Assembly: GCF_036013915.1 (NCBI RefSeq)
Contig: NZ_CP107899.1
Location: 682,001 to 746,000, forward strand
DNA: 64,000 bases
DNA from: Streptomyces sp. NBC_00464
Lineage (GTDB): Bacteria; Actinomycetota; Actinomycetes; Streptomycetales; Streptomycetaceae
Reading direction: 5' to 3'
Part shown: piece by piece, positions 49,429 through 58,590 of the stretch
How the letters are laid out: every line of letters starts with the position of its first letter
Position numbering within the stretch: the first letter of the stretch is position 1
The notes under the pieces: model-generated
Told to the model about the DNA's origin: nothing
Database searches by the model: none
The model's input: the letters and a program-made list of their open reading frames with translations, nothing else
Made by a program: the position numbers and the translations under genes

Positions 49429-52361
49429 TGACGACCCGTACCTCCCGCCGCGCCCTGCGCCTGGCCTCCACCCTGGTCGCCGCCGGCCTCGCCCTGACCG
49501 CGGCCCCGCACGCCCTCGCCGCCACCGGCGACGACGGCTCCGCGATGAAGCTCACCAGCCAGCAGGCCGACAAGCTCGCCTCGCACATGGGCGTCGACGT
49601 CTACGGCGAGAACCTGAAGTCCATCAACGCCGGTGACGACACGACCGGTGACACCGACGACGGCGACGACGCTCCGGTCTCCGGCCTCGACGCGGCCGGC
49701 ACCGACGCCTCCACACCGGTGACCTTCACCAACACCTCCGCCCTGGAGGGGGTGCGCGGTCTCGGTGCGACGATTCCGGCGGGCTCCGACGGCAGCTACT
49801 TCACCGTCCACAGCCTCGGCAACGTCCAGCTCCACAAGGCCGACGGCACCACCGCCTGGGCCCGCAGCAACTCCTCGCTCTACACGGACTGGCAGGCCAA
49901 GCCGCTCCGCGTGTGGCAGGTCGAGCCGTACCCGGCGCACATCATGATGGGCTACAACGCGGTCAGCCCGTTCACACCCGCCTCCGACCAGGGCTTCGAC
50001 ACCGGTGACCTGACCGGCGACGGCACCCCCGACCTCGTCTTCTCCGCGAGCGTCGGCTCCTCGCCCTACCGTCCGATCACCTCGCCCGGTTCCACCCTGC
50101 CCACGGGTACGTTCGTGACCGTGCTGGACGGCAAGACCGGCAAGATGCTCTGGTCGAAGCTGTACTCGTACGCCACCAGCGTGAAGCTCGTCGAGGGCAC
50201 CCTGCTCGTCGGCAACACACCCGCCTACAACGGGAACGCCCCCGTGGGCGAGACGGCCACCCTCTACGGCACCCGCTTCTCCTACGCCGACGGCGCACTG
50301 ACGCCGACCACCACGTGGTCGTACGACACCCAGCACACCCAGGCGACCTGGGGCGCCCTGGAGTCCGCGGGCGACGGCAAGGCCGCGGTCTCCTGGGACC
50401 TGGAAAGGACCGCCACCACCCCGAGCAGCAGCCGCACCCTCGTGCTCGATGTGACCGACGGCTCCGTCACCTGGCAGGCCGACAGCGCCCTCTACAGCCG
50501 CCAGCTGCACCTGGACACCACGCGCAACCGAATCGTCGCCCTGGAGCAGTCCGACTCCACCGACGGCGTCCGCTACGAGATCGTCTCCTACGCTCTCGGC
50601 ACCGGCGCCCGCGCCACCCTCGACAGCCGCTCCAACGTGCTGCCGACCGCCATGACCATCGGCGACCTCAACGGCACCGCGAAGACCGAGTACGCGGTCG
50701 CCGAAGCCACCTTCGACCCCAACCTCTATGTCAGCGCTGCCACCGTCCGCGTCCTCGACGGCACCGCTCCCGACACGGCTCTGTGGTCACACACCACCAA
50801 GCGGAACGCCGAGAACCCCCAGGACGGTGCCAGCACCTGGCGCCTGGACATAGTGAACGGCAGCCTGGTCGCGTCCTCTCAGAACGACAGTGGCATGGAC
50901 ACCGCCGACAACGCCGGCGGTGACGGCAAGGCCGACCTGACGGTGTTCAACGGCAAGGGCGCCGTGCGCTGGCAGCACCGGGACAACACCGCGTCGCCGA
51001 TGTTCCAGCAGGTCTTCAGCGACAAGAGCGGCAAGCACGTCCGGGTCATCGACCAGGAACAGAACGTCCGCACCTTCGACCTCGCCAAGGGCGCCGAGCA
51101 GAACCTCACGCCGCTCCAGGGCGAGCTGTCGTTCGCGAAGGCGCTCGATGTCGACGGCGACAAGAAGCAGGACGTAATCGCCGGCGGAACCTCGCACGGC
51201 GTGTGGGCCTACGAGGGCGGCTCGCTGCTCACCGGAAAGCCCAAGAAGCTGTGGCAGGCCACCGTCACCGGCCAGGTCCACGCCATCGAGACCGGTGACG
51301 TCACCGGTGACAGCAAGCCCGAGATCATCGTCGCCGCGGACACCGCCACCGTCGTCCTCGACGCACGCACCGGCAAGACACTCACCACCATCGAGGGCGG
51401 CAACAGCGCCGGCACGTTCGTCCGCTCCGTCACCGTCGCCGACGTCAACGGCAAGGGCAAGGACGAGATCCTCGTCCCGACCGACGCCCTGCGCGCCTAC
51501 AACGGCAACGGCAAGAAGCTCTGGCAGTACGCGGCACCCGCCGGCTCCGGTGACGTCGTCTTCTCCGACACCACCACCGCCGACGGCCGCGTCTACACCC
51601 AGTACGCCAGCGTCGGCGCGATAGGACTCGACACCGCCGCGGTGGACGGTGTCGCGCTCGACGGCACGAACGGCAACGTCCGCTGGACCGCGGCCCCCAA
51701 GGCCCCGGCCCAGGCCGTCGACGGAAGGATCCACGGCGCACTGCTCGACCACGGCGTCTTCGCCTCTCCGAACATCCCCTACGCCGACGGCCACGCCGTC
51801 GTCTACACGTGGATCGTCCAGGCCGTGCCGAACTTCGACTCGACCACCGCCGCGTCCGCCTACGTCGTCGCGGAGATCCGCGACGGACGCACCGGCGAAC
51901 TGCTGCACCAGACGCTGACCGGCAGCCCCTGGTCGCACGGCAACTTCTTCACCGGAGATGCGAGCGACGGTCTGCTCGCCACCAGCTTCGGCACCATCCG
52001 CGTCTTCGGTGCCGACGGCCAGGACGGCAAGGGCTCGGTGTCCGCGCCGCTGCGCACCACCCAGTTCATCACCGGCCCCGGCGGGCGCAAGCTGCTGGCC
52101 GGTGGTGTCGAGGGCGGCGTGGGGGCATGGGACCCCGCGATCCTCACCAGCGGGGACTCCTTCAGCAGCGCCCTCGGCGCCGGCAATGCATCGGGCGGCC
52201 GCAACTACCTCGCCGTCGACCTCGACGGTGACGGAGCCGAGGAGATGATCTCGCTCAACTTCAACACCACCGGCTACGACCGGATGGCGGAGGAGGTGGG
52301 CGGGCGCGTTCTCAGCCCGGACAACAACATCCACCAGATGACGACGTTCAAGCTGTCCTGA
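49428..52361 (+). CDS. Secreted FG-GAP/VCBS beta-propeller protein
   Basis: A 977-aa exported protein. A signal peptide (RRALRLASTLVAAGLALTAA, ending near HALAAT) precedes repeated calcium-binding FG-GAP/VCBS blades: DLTGDGTPDLVFSAS (about 194), DLNGTAKTEYAVAEA (about 412), DVDGDKKQDVIAGG (about 572), DVTGDSKPEIIVAA (about 624), DVNGKGKDEILVPT (about 673) and DLDGDGAEEMISLN (about 932). No enzyme motif is visible. The start codon shares a base with the upstream subtilase stop (TAATG), so the two are produced together. The protein may bind, present or be processed by that protease. A strong terminator follows. Confidence 0.88.
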   Translation: MTTRTSRRALRLASTLVAAGLALTAAPHALAATGDDGSAMKLTSQQADKLASHMGVDVYGENLKSINAGDDTTGDTDDGDDAPVSGLDAAGTDASTPVTFTNTSALEGVRGLGATIPAGSDGSYFTVHSLGNVQLHKADGTTAWARSNSSLYTDWQAKPLRVWQVEPYPAHIMMGYNAVSPFTPASDQGFDTGDLTGDGTPDLVFSASVGSSPYRPITSPGSTLPTGTFVTVLDGKTGKMLWSKLYSYATSVKLVEGTLLVGNTPAYNGNAPVGETATLYGTRFSYADGALTPTTTWSYDTQHTQATWGALESAGDGKAAVSWDLERTATTPSSSRTLVLDVTDGSVTWQADSALYSRQLHLDTTRNRIVALEQSDSTDGVRYEIVSYALGTGARATLDSRSNVLPTAMTIGDLNGTAKTEYAVAEATFDPNLYVSAATVRVLDGTAPDTALWSHTTKRNAENPQDGASTWRLDIVNGSLVASSQNDSGMDTADNAGGDGKADLTVFNGKGAVRWQHRDNTASPMFQQVFSDKSGKHVRVIDQEQNVRTFDLAKGAEQNLTPLQGELSFAKALDVDGDKKQDVIAGGTSHGVWAYEGGSLLTGKPKKLWQATVTGQVHAIETGDVTGDSKPEIIVAADTATVVLDARTGKTLTTIEGGNSAGTFVRSVTVADVNGKGKDEILVPTDALRAYNGNGKKLWQYAAPAGSGDVVFSDTTTADGRVYTQYASVGAIGLDTAAVDGVALDGTNGNVRWTAAPKAPAQAVDGRIHGALLDHGVFASPNIPYADGHAVVYTWIVQAVPNFDSTTAASAYVVAEIRDGRTGELLHQTLTGSPWSHGNFFTGDASDGLLATSFGTIRVFGADGQDGKGSVSAPLRTTQFITGPGGRKLLAGGVEGGVGAWDPAILTSGDSFSSALGAGNASGGRNYLAVDLDGDGAEEMISLNFNTTGYDRMAEEVGGRVLSPDNNIHQMTTFKLS

Positions 52362-52391
52362 CCCCCACCCGGCCGATCGCCGGGGTGCCCC

Positions 52392-52434
52392 ACGCCGTGA
52401 ACCCCCTGGTCCATGCCCAGGGGGTTCACGGCGT
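52392..52434. terminator. Strong terminator after FG-GAP gene
   Basis: A perfect 18-bp stem, ACGCCGTGAACCCCCTGG (52392-52409) with its complement (52417-52434) and a seven-base loop, 30 bp after the stop. Confidence 0.92.
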
Positions 52435-52516
52435 ATCGGGGGGGGTGCGGCTGTCTGCGCGTCACGGCCCCCCTACCCGCACGTGACGCCACCGACTAAC
52501 TTTTTCCGGTACCCAT

Positions 52517-52531
52517 ATCCATTATCTGGAA
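52517..52531. promoter_or_regulatory. Shared IclR-type site A: ATCCA-TTATC-TGGAA
   Basis: A 15-bp inverted repeat 21-35 bp upstream of the AroM-family gene start. The same pattern, (A/T)TCCA-N5-T(G/A)GAA, recurs at 54210-54224 upstream of the OPT transporter. The IclR gene lies between the two targets. Confidence 0.58.
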
Positions 52532-52551
52532 CTCATGAGAGATGAGGCGCT

Positions 52552-53232
52552 GTGTACACGCTCACCTTCCTGACCATCGGCCAGGCCCCGCGTCCGGACC
52601 TGTCCGAAGCCATCGAGGCGCACCTGCCGGCGACCGCACGCATACGGCACGCCGGTGTACTCGACGGTCTGACGCGTCGGGAGGCCGAGCTCCGCTTCGG
52701 GGCGACGGAGGGCCGCGCGACCCTTCTGAGCCGGCTGGCCGACGGCAGTTCCGTGACCCTGGACGCCGGTGCCGTCGGAGCCGGGCTGCAGTCCCGTATC
52801 GATCAGGTGGAGGACGCGGGCGCCGACGTCGTGGTGCTCCTGTGCACCGGCTCGTTCCCCGGCCTGCGGACCCGGCGGGCACGGCTCGTCGAGCCGGACG
52901 CCCTCGTCACCGGATACGTCGGCACGGTCCTGCGGGGCAGCCGTGTCGGGTTCGTCGTGCCGCTGCGTGAGCAGGTGACCGAGGCGCGCGAGAAGTGGCG
53001 GGCCGTCGTTGCGGACCCCGCGTTCACCATCGCCTCGCCGTACGCGGACAACGACGCGGCTCTGCTCTCGGCAGCCTGCAAGCATCTTGAGTCGGGCGCG
53101 GACGTCCTGATGCTCGACTGCATGGGGTACGGGGCGCGGCACCGCCGGTCACTGCGCGAGGCGGGGCTCACGGTGCCGATCCTGACGCCGGGTGCGGTGG
53201 TGGGCGCCGCCCTCGGCCCGCTGCTGGACTGA
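52552..53232 (+). CDS. AroM-family protein
   Basis: A 226-aa cytoplasmic protein with the AroM signature LTFLTIGQAPRPDLSEAIEA at the N-terminus, the central DVVVLLCTGSFPGL, and CMGYGARHRRSLREAG near the end. The family is named after the E. coli gene next to aroL, but its reaction is unknown. Cys residues in CTGSF and DCMGY recall the paired catalytic cysteines of Asp/Glu/hydantoin racemases, which is an inference. The start is GTG 52552 with GATGAGG upstream. It converges with the IclR gene (7-bp gap) and belongs by shared operator to the OPT/DUF917/M20 unit. Confidence 0.85.
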   Translation: MYTLTFLTIGQAPRPDLSEAIEAHLPATARIRHAGVLDGLTRREAELRFGATEGRATLLSRLADGSSVTLDAGAVGAGLQSRIDQVEDAGADVVVLLCTGSFPGLRTRRARLVEPDALVTGYVGTVLRGSRVGFVVPLREQVTEAREKWRAVVADPAFTIASPYADNDAALLSAACKHLESGADVLMLDCMGYGARHRRSLREAGLTVPILTPGAVVGAALGPLLD

Positions 53233-53239
53233 GGGCGCC

Positions 53240-54022
53240 TCAGCGGCCGGCGTCGGTCTCGACGTACCGCAGCCAGTACGGGTCGCCGATGCGCTTGCCG
53301 ACGCGCAGGGCGGCGTCCCGTACCGCCCGGCCGAAGCGGGCCGCGTTCCCGTCGTGCAGCTCGGGCGCGGGCAGCGCGACGCCGATGCCGAAGACCTGTC
53401 CGGTGTCGCTGTCGAGTACGGCGGCGGAGACGCCGGCGACGTTCGGTACGTACTCGCCGCGCGAGGACTCCCAGCCGTCGGCGCGGACCCGGGCCAGGCA
53501 GGAGGTCAGTTCGCCGGGGGTGCGCGGCGCCGAGCCCGTGCTCCGTTCGAGGCGCGCGTCGACGAGGCGCAGCACCTGCGCGTCGTCCAGGCGGGCGAGC
53601 AGGGCCCGCCCCATGGAGCTGGCGTAGGCCGGTGCCCGGGTGCCGGCCGGGGTGTACGCCTGGAGGGCGCCGGTCGTCCCGAGCCGCATGTGGAGCACGA
53701 GCGACTCGGGACCGTCGAGCACGTCCACGTACCCCGTGTACCCGATGGCGGCGACCAGCCCGGCCAGCTCCTCCTCCAGGAGGGAGGCCGTGCTGCGTGA
53801 GGCACGGAAGTGGTACGAGGCCTCCATGACGAGTACGCCGGGGCGGTAGGCGCGGCTCGTCGGGTCACGGTCGAGGAAGCCGTAGTCGGCCATCATGCTG
53901 AGCGTCCGCGAGACGGAGCTCTTGGGCAGGTCCAGCGCCCCCGCGACATCCGTCACGGTCAGATCGCGCTGCAGACGTGCCATCAACTGCAGGACATCGC
54001 GCGCGTTGGCGAGTGTGCTCAC
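53240..54022 (-). CDS. IclR-family transcriptional regulator
   Basis: A 260-aa regulator. The winged helix (ARDVLQLMARLQRDLTVTDV, AGALDLPKSSVSRTLSMMAD) is followed by the IclR effector domain (YASSMGRALLARLDDAQVLR, VRADGWESSRGEYVPNVAGV, GIGVALPAPEL). GTG 54022 is preferred because GGGAG stands four bases before it; longer frames start in the divergent promoter. It lies between the AroM-like gene and the OPT operon, and matching inverted repeats occur before both, making it their likely regulator. The effector is probably the transported compound or a product. Confidence 0.93.
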   Translation of the reverse strand: MSTLANARDVLQLMARLQRDLTVTDVAGALDLPKSSVSRTLSMMADYGFLDRDPTSRAYRPGVLVMEASYHFRASRSTASLLEEELAGLVAAIGYTGYVDVLDGPESLVLHMRLGTTGALQAYTPAGTRAPAYASSMGRALLARLDDAQVLRLVDARLERSTGSAPRTPGELTSCLARVRADGWESSRGEYVPNVAGVSAAVLDSDTGQVFGIGVALPAPELHDGNAARFGRAVRDAALRVGKRIGDPYWLRYVETDAGR

Positions 54023-54209
54023 CGTTCTCCCGCCTCCCCCGAGCTCCCCCGAGTCATGTCGTCCGATCGTAAAGGGCGCCCGGGCGTCCCCTTCACCGCC
54101 CCTCGTCCGCGATTTCCGGACCGCCCACATTTCGAGAACCCGGGCCGGACCCTTGACGGCGGACTGCGCCATATGGATGATCCAAGGAGATCCAAATATT
54201 CAGACGTAG

Positions 54210-54224
54210 TTCCATATTTTAGAA
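54210..54224. promoter_or_regulatory. Shared IclR-type site B: TTCCA-TATTT-TAGAA
   Basis: A 15-bp inverted repeat, one mismatch between arms, 53-67 bp upstream of the OPT transporter gene and in the divergent gap with the IclR gene. It matches site A at 52517-52531 in pattern and spacing. A further palindrome, TGGATGATCCA, lies about 35 bp upstream and may be another contact. Confidence 0.58.
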
Positions 54225-54276
54225 CTTCCCCAGGCGACTGACAAGGCGCCCACCCGCACGGGAGCACCGAAGACCC

Positions 54277-55908
54277 ATGAGTACTGACGCCTCGCCCCAG
54301 GCAGAGACCTCGCACCCCGCGAGTGAGGGCCGACGCCATCCCCGCGCCCTCGCCCCCGGCAATCTGATCCTCACCGTGGTGCTCAGCGTGTTCGGCGCGA
54401 TCGTGGGCGTACAGCTGCTCGCCACGCTCGGCGTCACCCCGAGCACCTCGCTGATCGGCGCGCTGGCCGCGATGACGCTGGCCCGCGTACCGCTCGTCAT
54501 GTTCCGCGGCTTCCGTTCGGTGCACGCCCAGAACCTCGCGCAGACCAGCATCTCCTCGGCCACGTTCGGCGCCGCGAACAGCCTGTTCCTGCCGATCGGC
54601 ATCCCGTTCCTGTTCGGGATGGACAACATGATCATCCCGATGCTGATCGGCGTCTCGGCCGCGATGCTGGTCGATGCCTGGCTGCTCTACCGGATGTACG
54701 ACACCCCGGCCTTCCCCGCGAAGAACCCCTGGCCGCCCGGGCTCGCCGCCGCCCAGGCCATCAAGGCCGGCGACGAGGGCGGCCGCCGCGCCAAGGTGCT
54801 CGGCCTGGGCCTGCTGACCGGTCTGGTCGGCGCCGCGTTCACGCTGCCGATGTCGGCGTTCGGCGTGGCCCTGATCGGCGGGTTCGGCGCCATGGCCGCC
54901 TTCGGCGTCGGCCTGCTGTTCAACCAGTACGCCGACCCGCTGTTCGGCCTCGACCTGGGCGCCATGTACCTGCCCCACGGCATGATGATGGGGGCGGGCC
55001 TGGTCGCCCTGGTCCAGGTCGGCCGCACCCTGGTCAAGGCCCGGCGCACCCCGGCGGACGACATCCGCGCGGCCGAACCGGCCGACGCGCCGGAAGGCGC
55101 CCGACGGCTGGGGCGCTCCATGCGGCTGGGCTTCGGCGCCTACCTCGCGATCTCGGTCCTGCTGGCGTTCGGCACCGGTGCCGCCACGCACATGAGCCCC
55201 GGCATGCTGATCGGCTTCCTCCTGTACGCCTCCGTCGCCGCGTTCCTGCACGAGCTGCTCGTCGGCATCGCCTCGATGCACTCCGGCTGGTTCCCGGCCT
55301 TCGCGATCGCCCTGATCACTCTGCTGCTCGGCATCCTCATCGGCTTCCCGCCCGAGGCGCTCGTCGTGCTGTCCGGCTTCACCGCCGCGACCGGCCCGGC
55401 CTTCGCCGACATGGGGTACGACCTCAAGGCGGGCCATCTGCTGCGCGGCGAGAACGCCGACCCGGCCTTCGAGCTGGAGGGCCGCCGCCAGCAGCTGATC
55501 GCCGCGATGATCGGCTTCGGCGTCGCCATCGTCGTCGTGCTGGTCTCGTACCGGATGTTCTTCGACAACGGGCAGACCGCCCCGATCGACGCCGCGTACG
55601 TCGCCGCGATCAAGGCGGGCCCGTCCGCGGAGACCGCCCGGGACCTCGCCCTGTGGGCGATCCCCGGCGCGATCGTGCAGTTGATCGGCGGCTCGAAGCG
55701 CCAGCTCGGCATCCTGCTGGCGACCGGGCTGCTGATCACCACACCGATGGCCGGCTGGATGGTCGCCGCGGGCATCGCCGTCCGCGTCCTCGCCCCGCGC
55801 GTCCTCGGCCCGAAGGCCAAAGACGACCTGGAGGTCTTCGCCGGCGGCGCGATCGCCGGTGACGCCCTCTACTCGTTCGGCAACGGCGTGTTCAAGGCCG
55901 CCAAGTAG
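54277..55908 (+). CDS. OPT-family (oligopeptide/YSL-type) transporter
   Basis: A 543-aa membrane protein with about 14 hydrophobic segments. Its signatures include LSGFTAATGPAFADMGYDLK followed by AGHLLRGENADPAFE, plus NSLFLPIGIPFLFGMDNMII, typical of the prokaryotic OPT/YSL branch. These are proton-coupled importers of short peptides or metal-peptide/siderophore complexes. The N-terminal 27 residues are hydrophilic. A GGAG lies rather far upstream of the ATG (about 13 bases). It leads the operon with DUF917 and M20 genes, so the cargo is probably a small peptide or modified amino acid hydrolysed inside the cell. Confidence 0.9.
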   Translation: MSTDASPQAETSHPASEGRRHPRALAPGNLILTVVLSVFGAIVGVQLLATLGVTPSTSLIGALAAMTLARVPLVMFRGFRSVHAQNLAQTSISSATFGAANSLFLPIGIPFLFGMDNMIIPMLIGVSAAMLVDAWLLYRMYDTPAFPAKNPWPPGLAAAQAIKAGDEGGRRAKVLGLGLLTGLVGAAFTLPMSAFGVALIGGFGAMAAFGVGLLFNQYADPLFGLDLGAMYLPHGMMMGAGLVALVQVGRTLVKARRTPADDIRAAEPADAPEGARRLGRSMRLGFGAYLAISVLLAFGTGAATHMSPGMLIGFLLYASVAAFLHELLVGIASMHSGWFPAFAIALITLLLGILIGFPPEALVVLSGFTAATGPAFADMGYDLKAGHLLRGENADPAFELEGRRQQLIAAMIGFGVAIVVVLVSYRMFFDNGQTAPIDAAYVAAIKAGPSAETARDLALWAIPGAIVQLIGGSKRQLGILLATGLLITTPMAGWMVAAGIAVRVLAPRVLGPKAKDDLEVFAGGAIAGDALYSFGNGVFKAAK

Positions 55909-55973
55909 GCCACGCAGCCGGACCCCTCCACCTCCTCTCGCACCTCTGTACAGAACCACCCTGGGAGACCCCC

Positions 55974-57038
55974 GTGAAGCGACAGTTGACCCATGACGAC
56001 ATCCGCGCGGCCGTGTACGGCGGTGCCGTACTGGGCGGAGGCGGCGGCGGATTCGTCGAGCGGGGGCTGCGCACCGCCGAACTGGCCCTCCAGATCGGCA
56101 TACCGGAGCTGTGGTCGGCCGACGAGTTCGCGGCCGACGACCTGACCGCGACGGTGGCCCTGGTCGGCGCCCCCGCGGCGCCCGACCCGCAGGTGCTGCC
56201 CACGCACCTGCTGCGCGCCCTGGAGCTGCTCCGCCGTGACCTGCCGCGCCCGCTCGTCGCGATCCACACGAACGAGAACGGCGCCGAGACCACCATCAAC
56301 GGCTGGTTCCACTCCGCGATGACCGGCCTGCCCGTCATCGACCTGGCCTGCAACGGCCGCGCCCACCCCTCCAGCGTGATGGGCGCGATGGGCCTGCACC
56401 AGGAGGAGGGCTACCTCTCCTCCCAGGGCTACGCCGGCGGCAAGCCGTACGCCTACGTCGAGGGCTCGGTCTCCGGCCGCCTGGAGGCCACGTCGAACGT
56501 GGTCCGGCGCGCCTCCGTCGAGGCGGGCGGCTGGGTGGGCGTCGCCCGCAACCCCGTCGAGGTCGGCTACGCGGTGCGCAACGGCGCACCGGGCGCGATC
56601 GGCTTCGCCATCGAACTGGGCCGCCGCTTCCTGGCGGGCGGTGTGCTCGGCGCCGCCCAGCATCTCGGCGGTGAGATCGCCGTGACCGGCACGGTGCGCG
56701 AGTACCGCTGTGAGCAGCGGGAGGGCCTGGACGTCGGCGTCGCGGTCCTGGACGACGCGGCGCGCACCACCCTGTACATCGTCAACGAGTACATGGCACT
56801 GGACGTCGCCGGTGCCCGCCGGGCCTCGTTCCCCGATCTGATCACGACGTTCGACGCGGCCGGGCAGCCGCTCGCCTCCGCCGACGTCGAGGTCGGCAAG
56901 CAGGTCAGCGTGCTGGTCGCCCCGGCCGAGAACCTCCTGCTCTCCCGGACGATGTACATGCCCGAGGTGTACGCGCCGGTGGAGGAGCTGATCGGCATCG
57001 AGTTCGCCCCGGCCGCAAAGGCCCTCGCCGATGCCTGA
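55974..57038 (+). CDS. DUF917 (S-Me-THD-domain) protein
   Basis: A 354-aa cytoplasmic protein with the DUF917 start RQLTHDDIRAAVYGGAVLGG then GGGGFVERGL, followed by VDLACNGRAHPSS-like and GLPVIDLACN segments. The family is now linked in databases to S-methyl thiohydantoin desulfurase activity and is often found with hydantoinase-like genes. The reaction here is not established. GTG 55974 has GGGAGA six bases upstream. The end overlaps the M20 gene by eight bases. It probably modifies the compound imported by the OPT protein. Confidence 0.88.
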   Translation: MKRQLTHDDIRAAVYGGAVLGGGGGGFVERGLRTAELALQIGIPELWSADEFAADDLTATVALVGAPAAPDPQVLPTHLLRALELLRRDLPRPLVAIHTNENGAETTINGWFHSAMTGLPVIDLACNGRAHPSSVMGAMGLHQEEGYLSSQGYAGGKPYAYVEGSVSGRLEATSNVVRRASVEAGGWVGVARNPVEVGYAVRNGAPGAIGFAIELGRRFLAGGVLGAAQHLGGEIAVTGTVREYRCEQREGLDVGVAVLDDAARTTLYIVNEYMALDVAGARRASFPDLITTFDAAGQPLASADVEVGKQVSVLVAPAENLLLSRTMYMPEVYAPVEELIGIEFAPAAKALADA

Positions 57039-58491
57039 GCAGGCTCCGGCCGGTGTCGCCGACGCCGGCCCCGTACGGGACTTCTGTGACGCCCAGTGGG
57101 AGACGGAGGTGCTCCCCCTCGTCCGGCAGCACATCCGCGTCCCGGCGGTCAGCCCCGCGTACGACCCCGACTGGGAGGCCCACGGCCACCTCGACCGGGC
57201 CGTCGACGCGGCGGCCGAGTGGCTGCGGAACGTTCCGCTGCCGGGGTTGCGGGTGGAGGTCCTGCGCGCGTCCGGACGTACGCCGCTGATCTTCTTCGAG
57301 GTGCCGGGCGAGGGCGCGCGGGCGCAGGAGACCGTCCTGTTCTACGGCCATCTGGACAAGCAGCCCGAGGGCGACGGCTGGACCGATGGCCGCAGCGCCT
57401 GGGAGCCGGAATTCGACGACACCCGGCTGTACGGCCGCGGCGGCGCCGACGACGGGTACGCGCTGCCCGCGTCGGTGACCGCGGTCCGGGCGCTGGCCGA
57501 GCAGGGCGCGGCCCGGCCGCGCTGCGTCGGCGTGTTCGAGGCCGGCGAGGAATCGGGCAGCCCCGACCTCGGCCACTGGTTCGCCCGGCTCGCGCCGCGC
57601 ATCGGCGAGGTCGGCCTCGTGGTCTGCCTGGACTCCGGGGCGGGCGACTACGAACGGCTGTGGCTGGTCACGTCGTTGCGCGGGGCGTGCGGCGGGACGC
57701 TCGATGTGCGGGTCCTCGGCGACGGCGCGCACTCCGGGGACGCGGGCGGCGTGGTGCCGTCGTCGTTCCGGGTGCTGCGGCAGTTGCTGGACCGGCTGGA
57801 GGACGGCGCGTCGGGTTCGCTGCGCCCGGACGTACTGCACTGCGAGGTGCCGGACGAGCGCCGCGCCCAGACGCGTGAGGCGGCGGCGCTGCTGGGCGAG
57901 CGGGTGTGGGGCCGCTTCGACTGGTACGGGAACGCCTCCCCGGTGACACGCGATCCCGAGGAGCTGCTCCTCAACCGGGCCTGGCGTCCCAGCCTGGAGG
58001 TCACCGGAGCGGACGGAATTCCTCCGGTCGTGTCGGCGGGCAACGTGCTGCGTCCGCGCACCCGCGTCAAGGTCTCGCTGCGGCTGCCCCCTGCGGTGGA
58101 CAGCGCGGCGGCCCTCGCGGAGGTCGGCCGGATCCTTGAGGCGGACCCGCCGTACGGCACGTCGGTCCGGTTCACACCCGACCGGGTCCTCGCCGACGGC
58201 TGGCACGCACCCGCCGAACAGCCGTGGCTCCGGGCGGCACTGTCGGCGGCGAGCCGGGCCTGCTTCGACGGGGCGGACGCCGCCCGGATCGGGCAGGGCG
58301 GCACGATTCCCCTGATGGGAAAGTTGACCCGGCAGTTCCCTGAGGCGCAGTTCCTGGCCTGCGGAGTGCTGGGTCCCGGTGCGAACGCCCACGGCCCGAA
58401 CGAGTCCCTCCATGTGCCGTACGCGCGACGCCTCACATCGAGCCTGGCGCTGATCCTCAACGCCTACGCCCTCTGGGCCCGGCCTGAATGA
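57031..58491 (+). CDS. M20-family metallopeptidase
   Basis: A 486-aa di-zinc exopeptidase. Metal-binding motifs in order are LFYGHLDKQPEGDGW (His), YGRGGADDGYALPA (bridging Asp), GVFEAGEESGSPDL (catalytic and ligand Glu), VVCLDSGAGDYERL (Asp) and the C-terminal HGPNESLHVPYARR (His). A lid/dimerisation domain is inserted around residues 215-375. The length and DKQPE motif fit the carnosinase/dipeptidase-like branch (M20A/F). It overlaps the DUF917 gene by eight bases and should hydrolyse dipeptides or N-acyl amino acids brought in by the OPT transporter. A terminator lies 34 bp after the stop. Confidence 0.92.
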   Translation: MPEQAPAGVADAGPVRDFCDAQWETEVLPLVRQHIRVPAVSPAYDPDWEAHGHLDRAVDAAAEWLRNVPLPGLRVEVLRASGRTPLIFFEVPGEGARAQETVLFYGHLDKQPEGDGWTDGRSAWEPEFDDTRLYGRGGADDGYALPASVTAVRALAEQGAARPRCVGVFEAGEESGSPDLGHWFARLAPRIGEVGLVVCLDSGAGDYERLWLVTSLRGACGGTLDVRVLGDGAHSGDAGGVVPSSFRVLRQLLDRLEDGASGSLRPDVLHCEVPDERRAQTREAAALLGERVWGRFDWYGNASPVTRDPEELLLNRAWRPSLEVTGADGIPPVVSAGNVLRPRTRVKVSLRLPPAVDSAAALAEVGRILEADPPYGTSVRFTPDRVLADGWHAPAEQPWLRAALSAASRACFDGADAARIGQGGTIPLMGKLTRQFPEAQFLACGVLGPGANAHGPNESLHVPYARRLTSSLALILNAYALWARPE

Positions 58492-58524
58492 ACCCGCCTG
58501 CGCGGACCGAACGACGCGCGGGAA

Positions 58525-58571
58525 CGAAAGGGGGCCCGCCCCCGGAATGCTTCCGGGGGCGGGCCCTTTCG
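58525..58571. terminator. Bidirectional terminator between M20 and S8 genes
   Basis: The left arm begins CGAAAGGGGGCCCGCC at 58525 and the right arm ends GGGCCCTTTCG at 58571. They form a 21-bp stem with a two-base bulge and a three-base loop. It separates convergent genes and can serve both. Confidence 0.92.
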
Positions 58572-58590
58572 CGCCAACGGCCGTGCTGGA

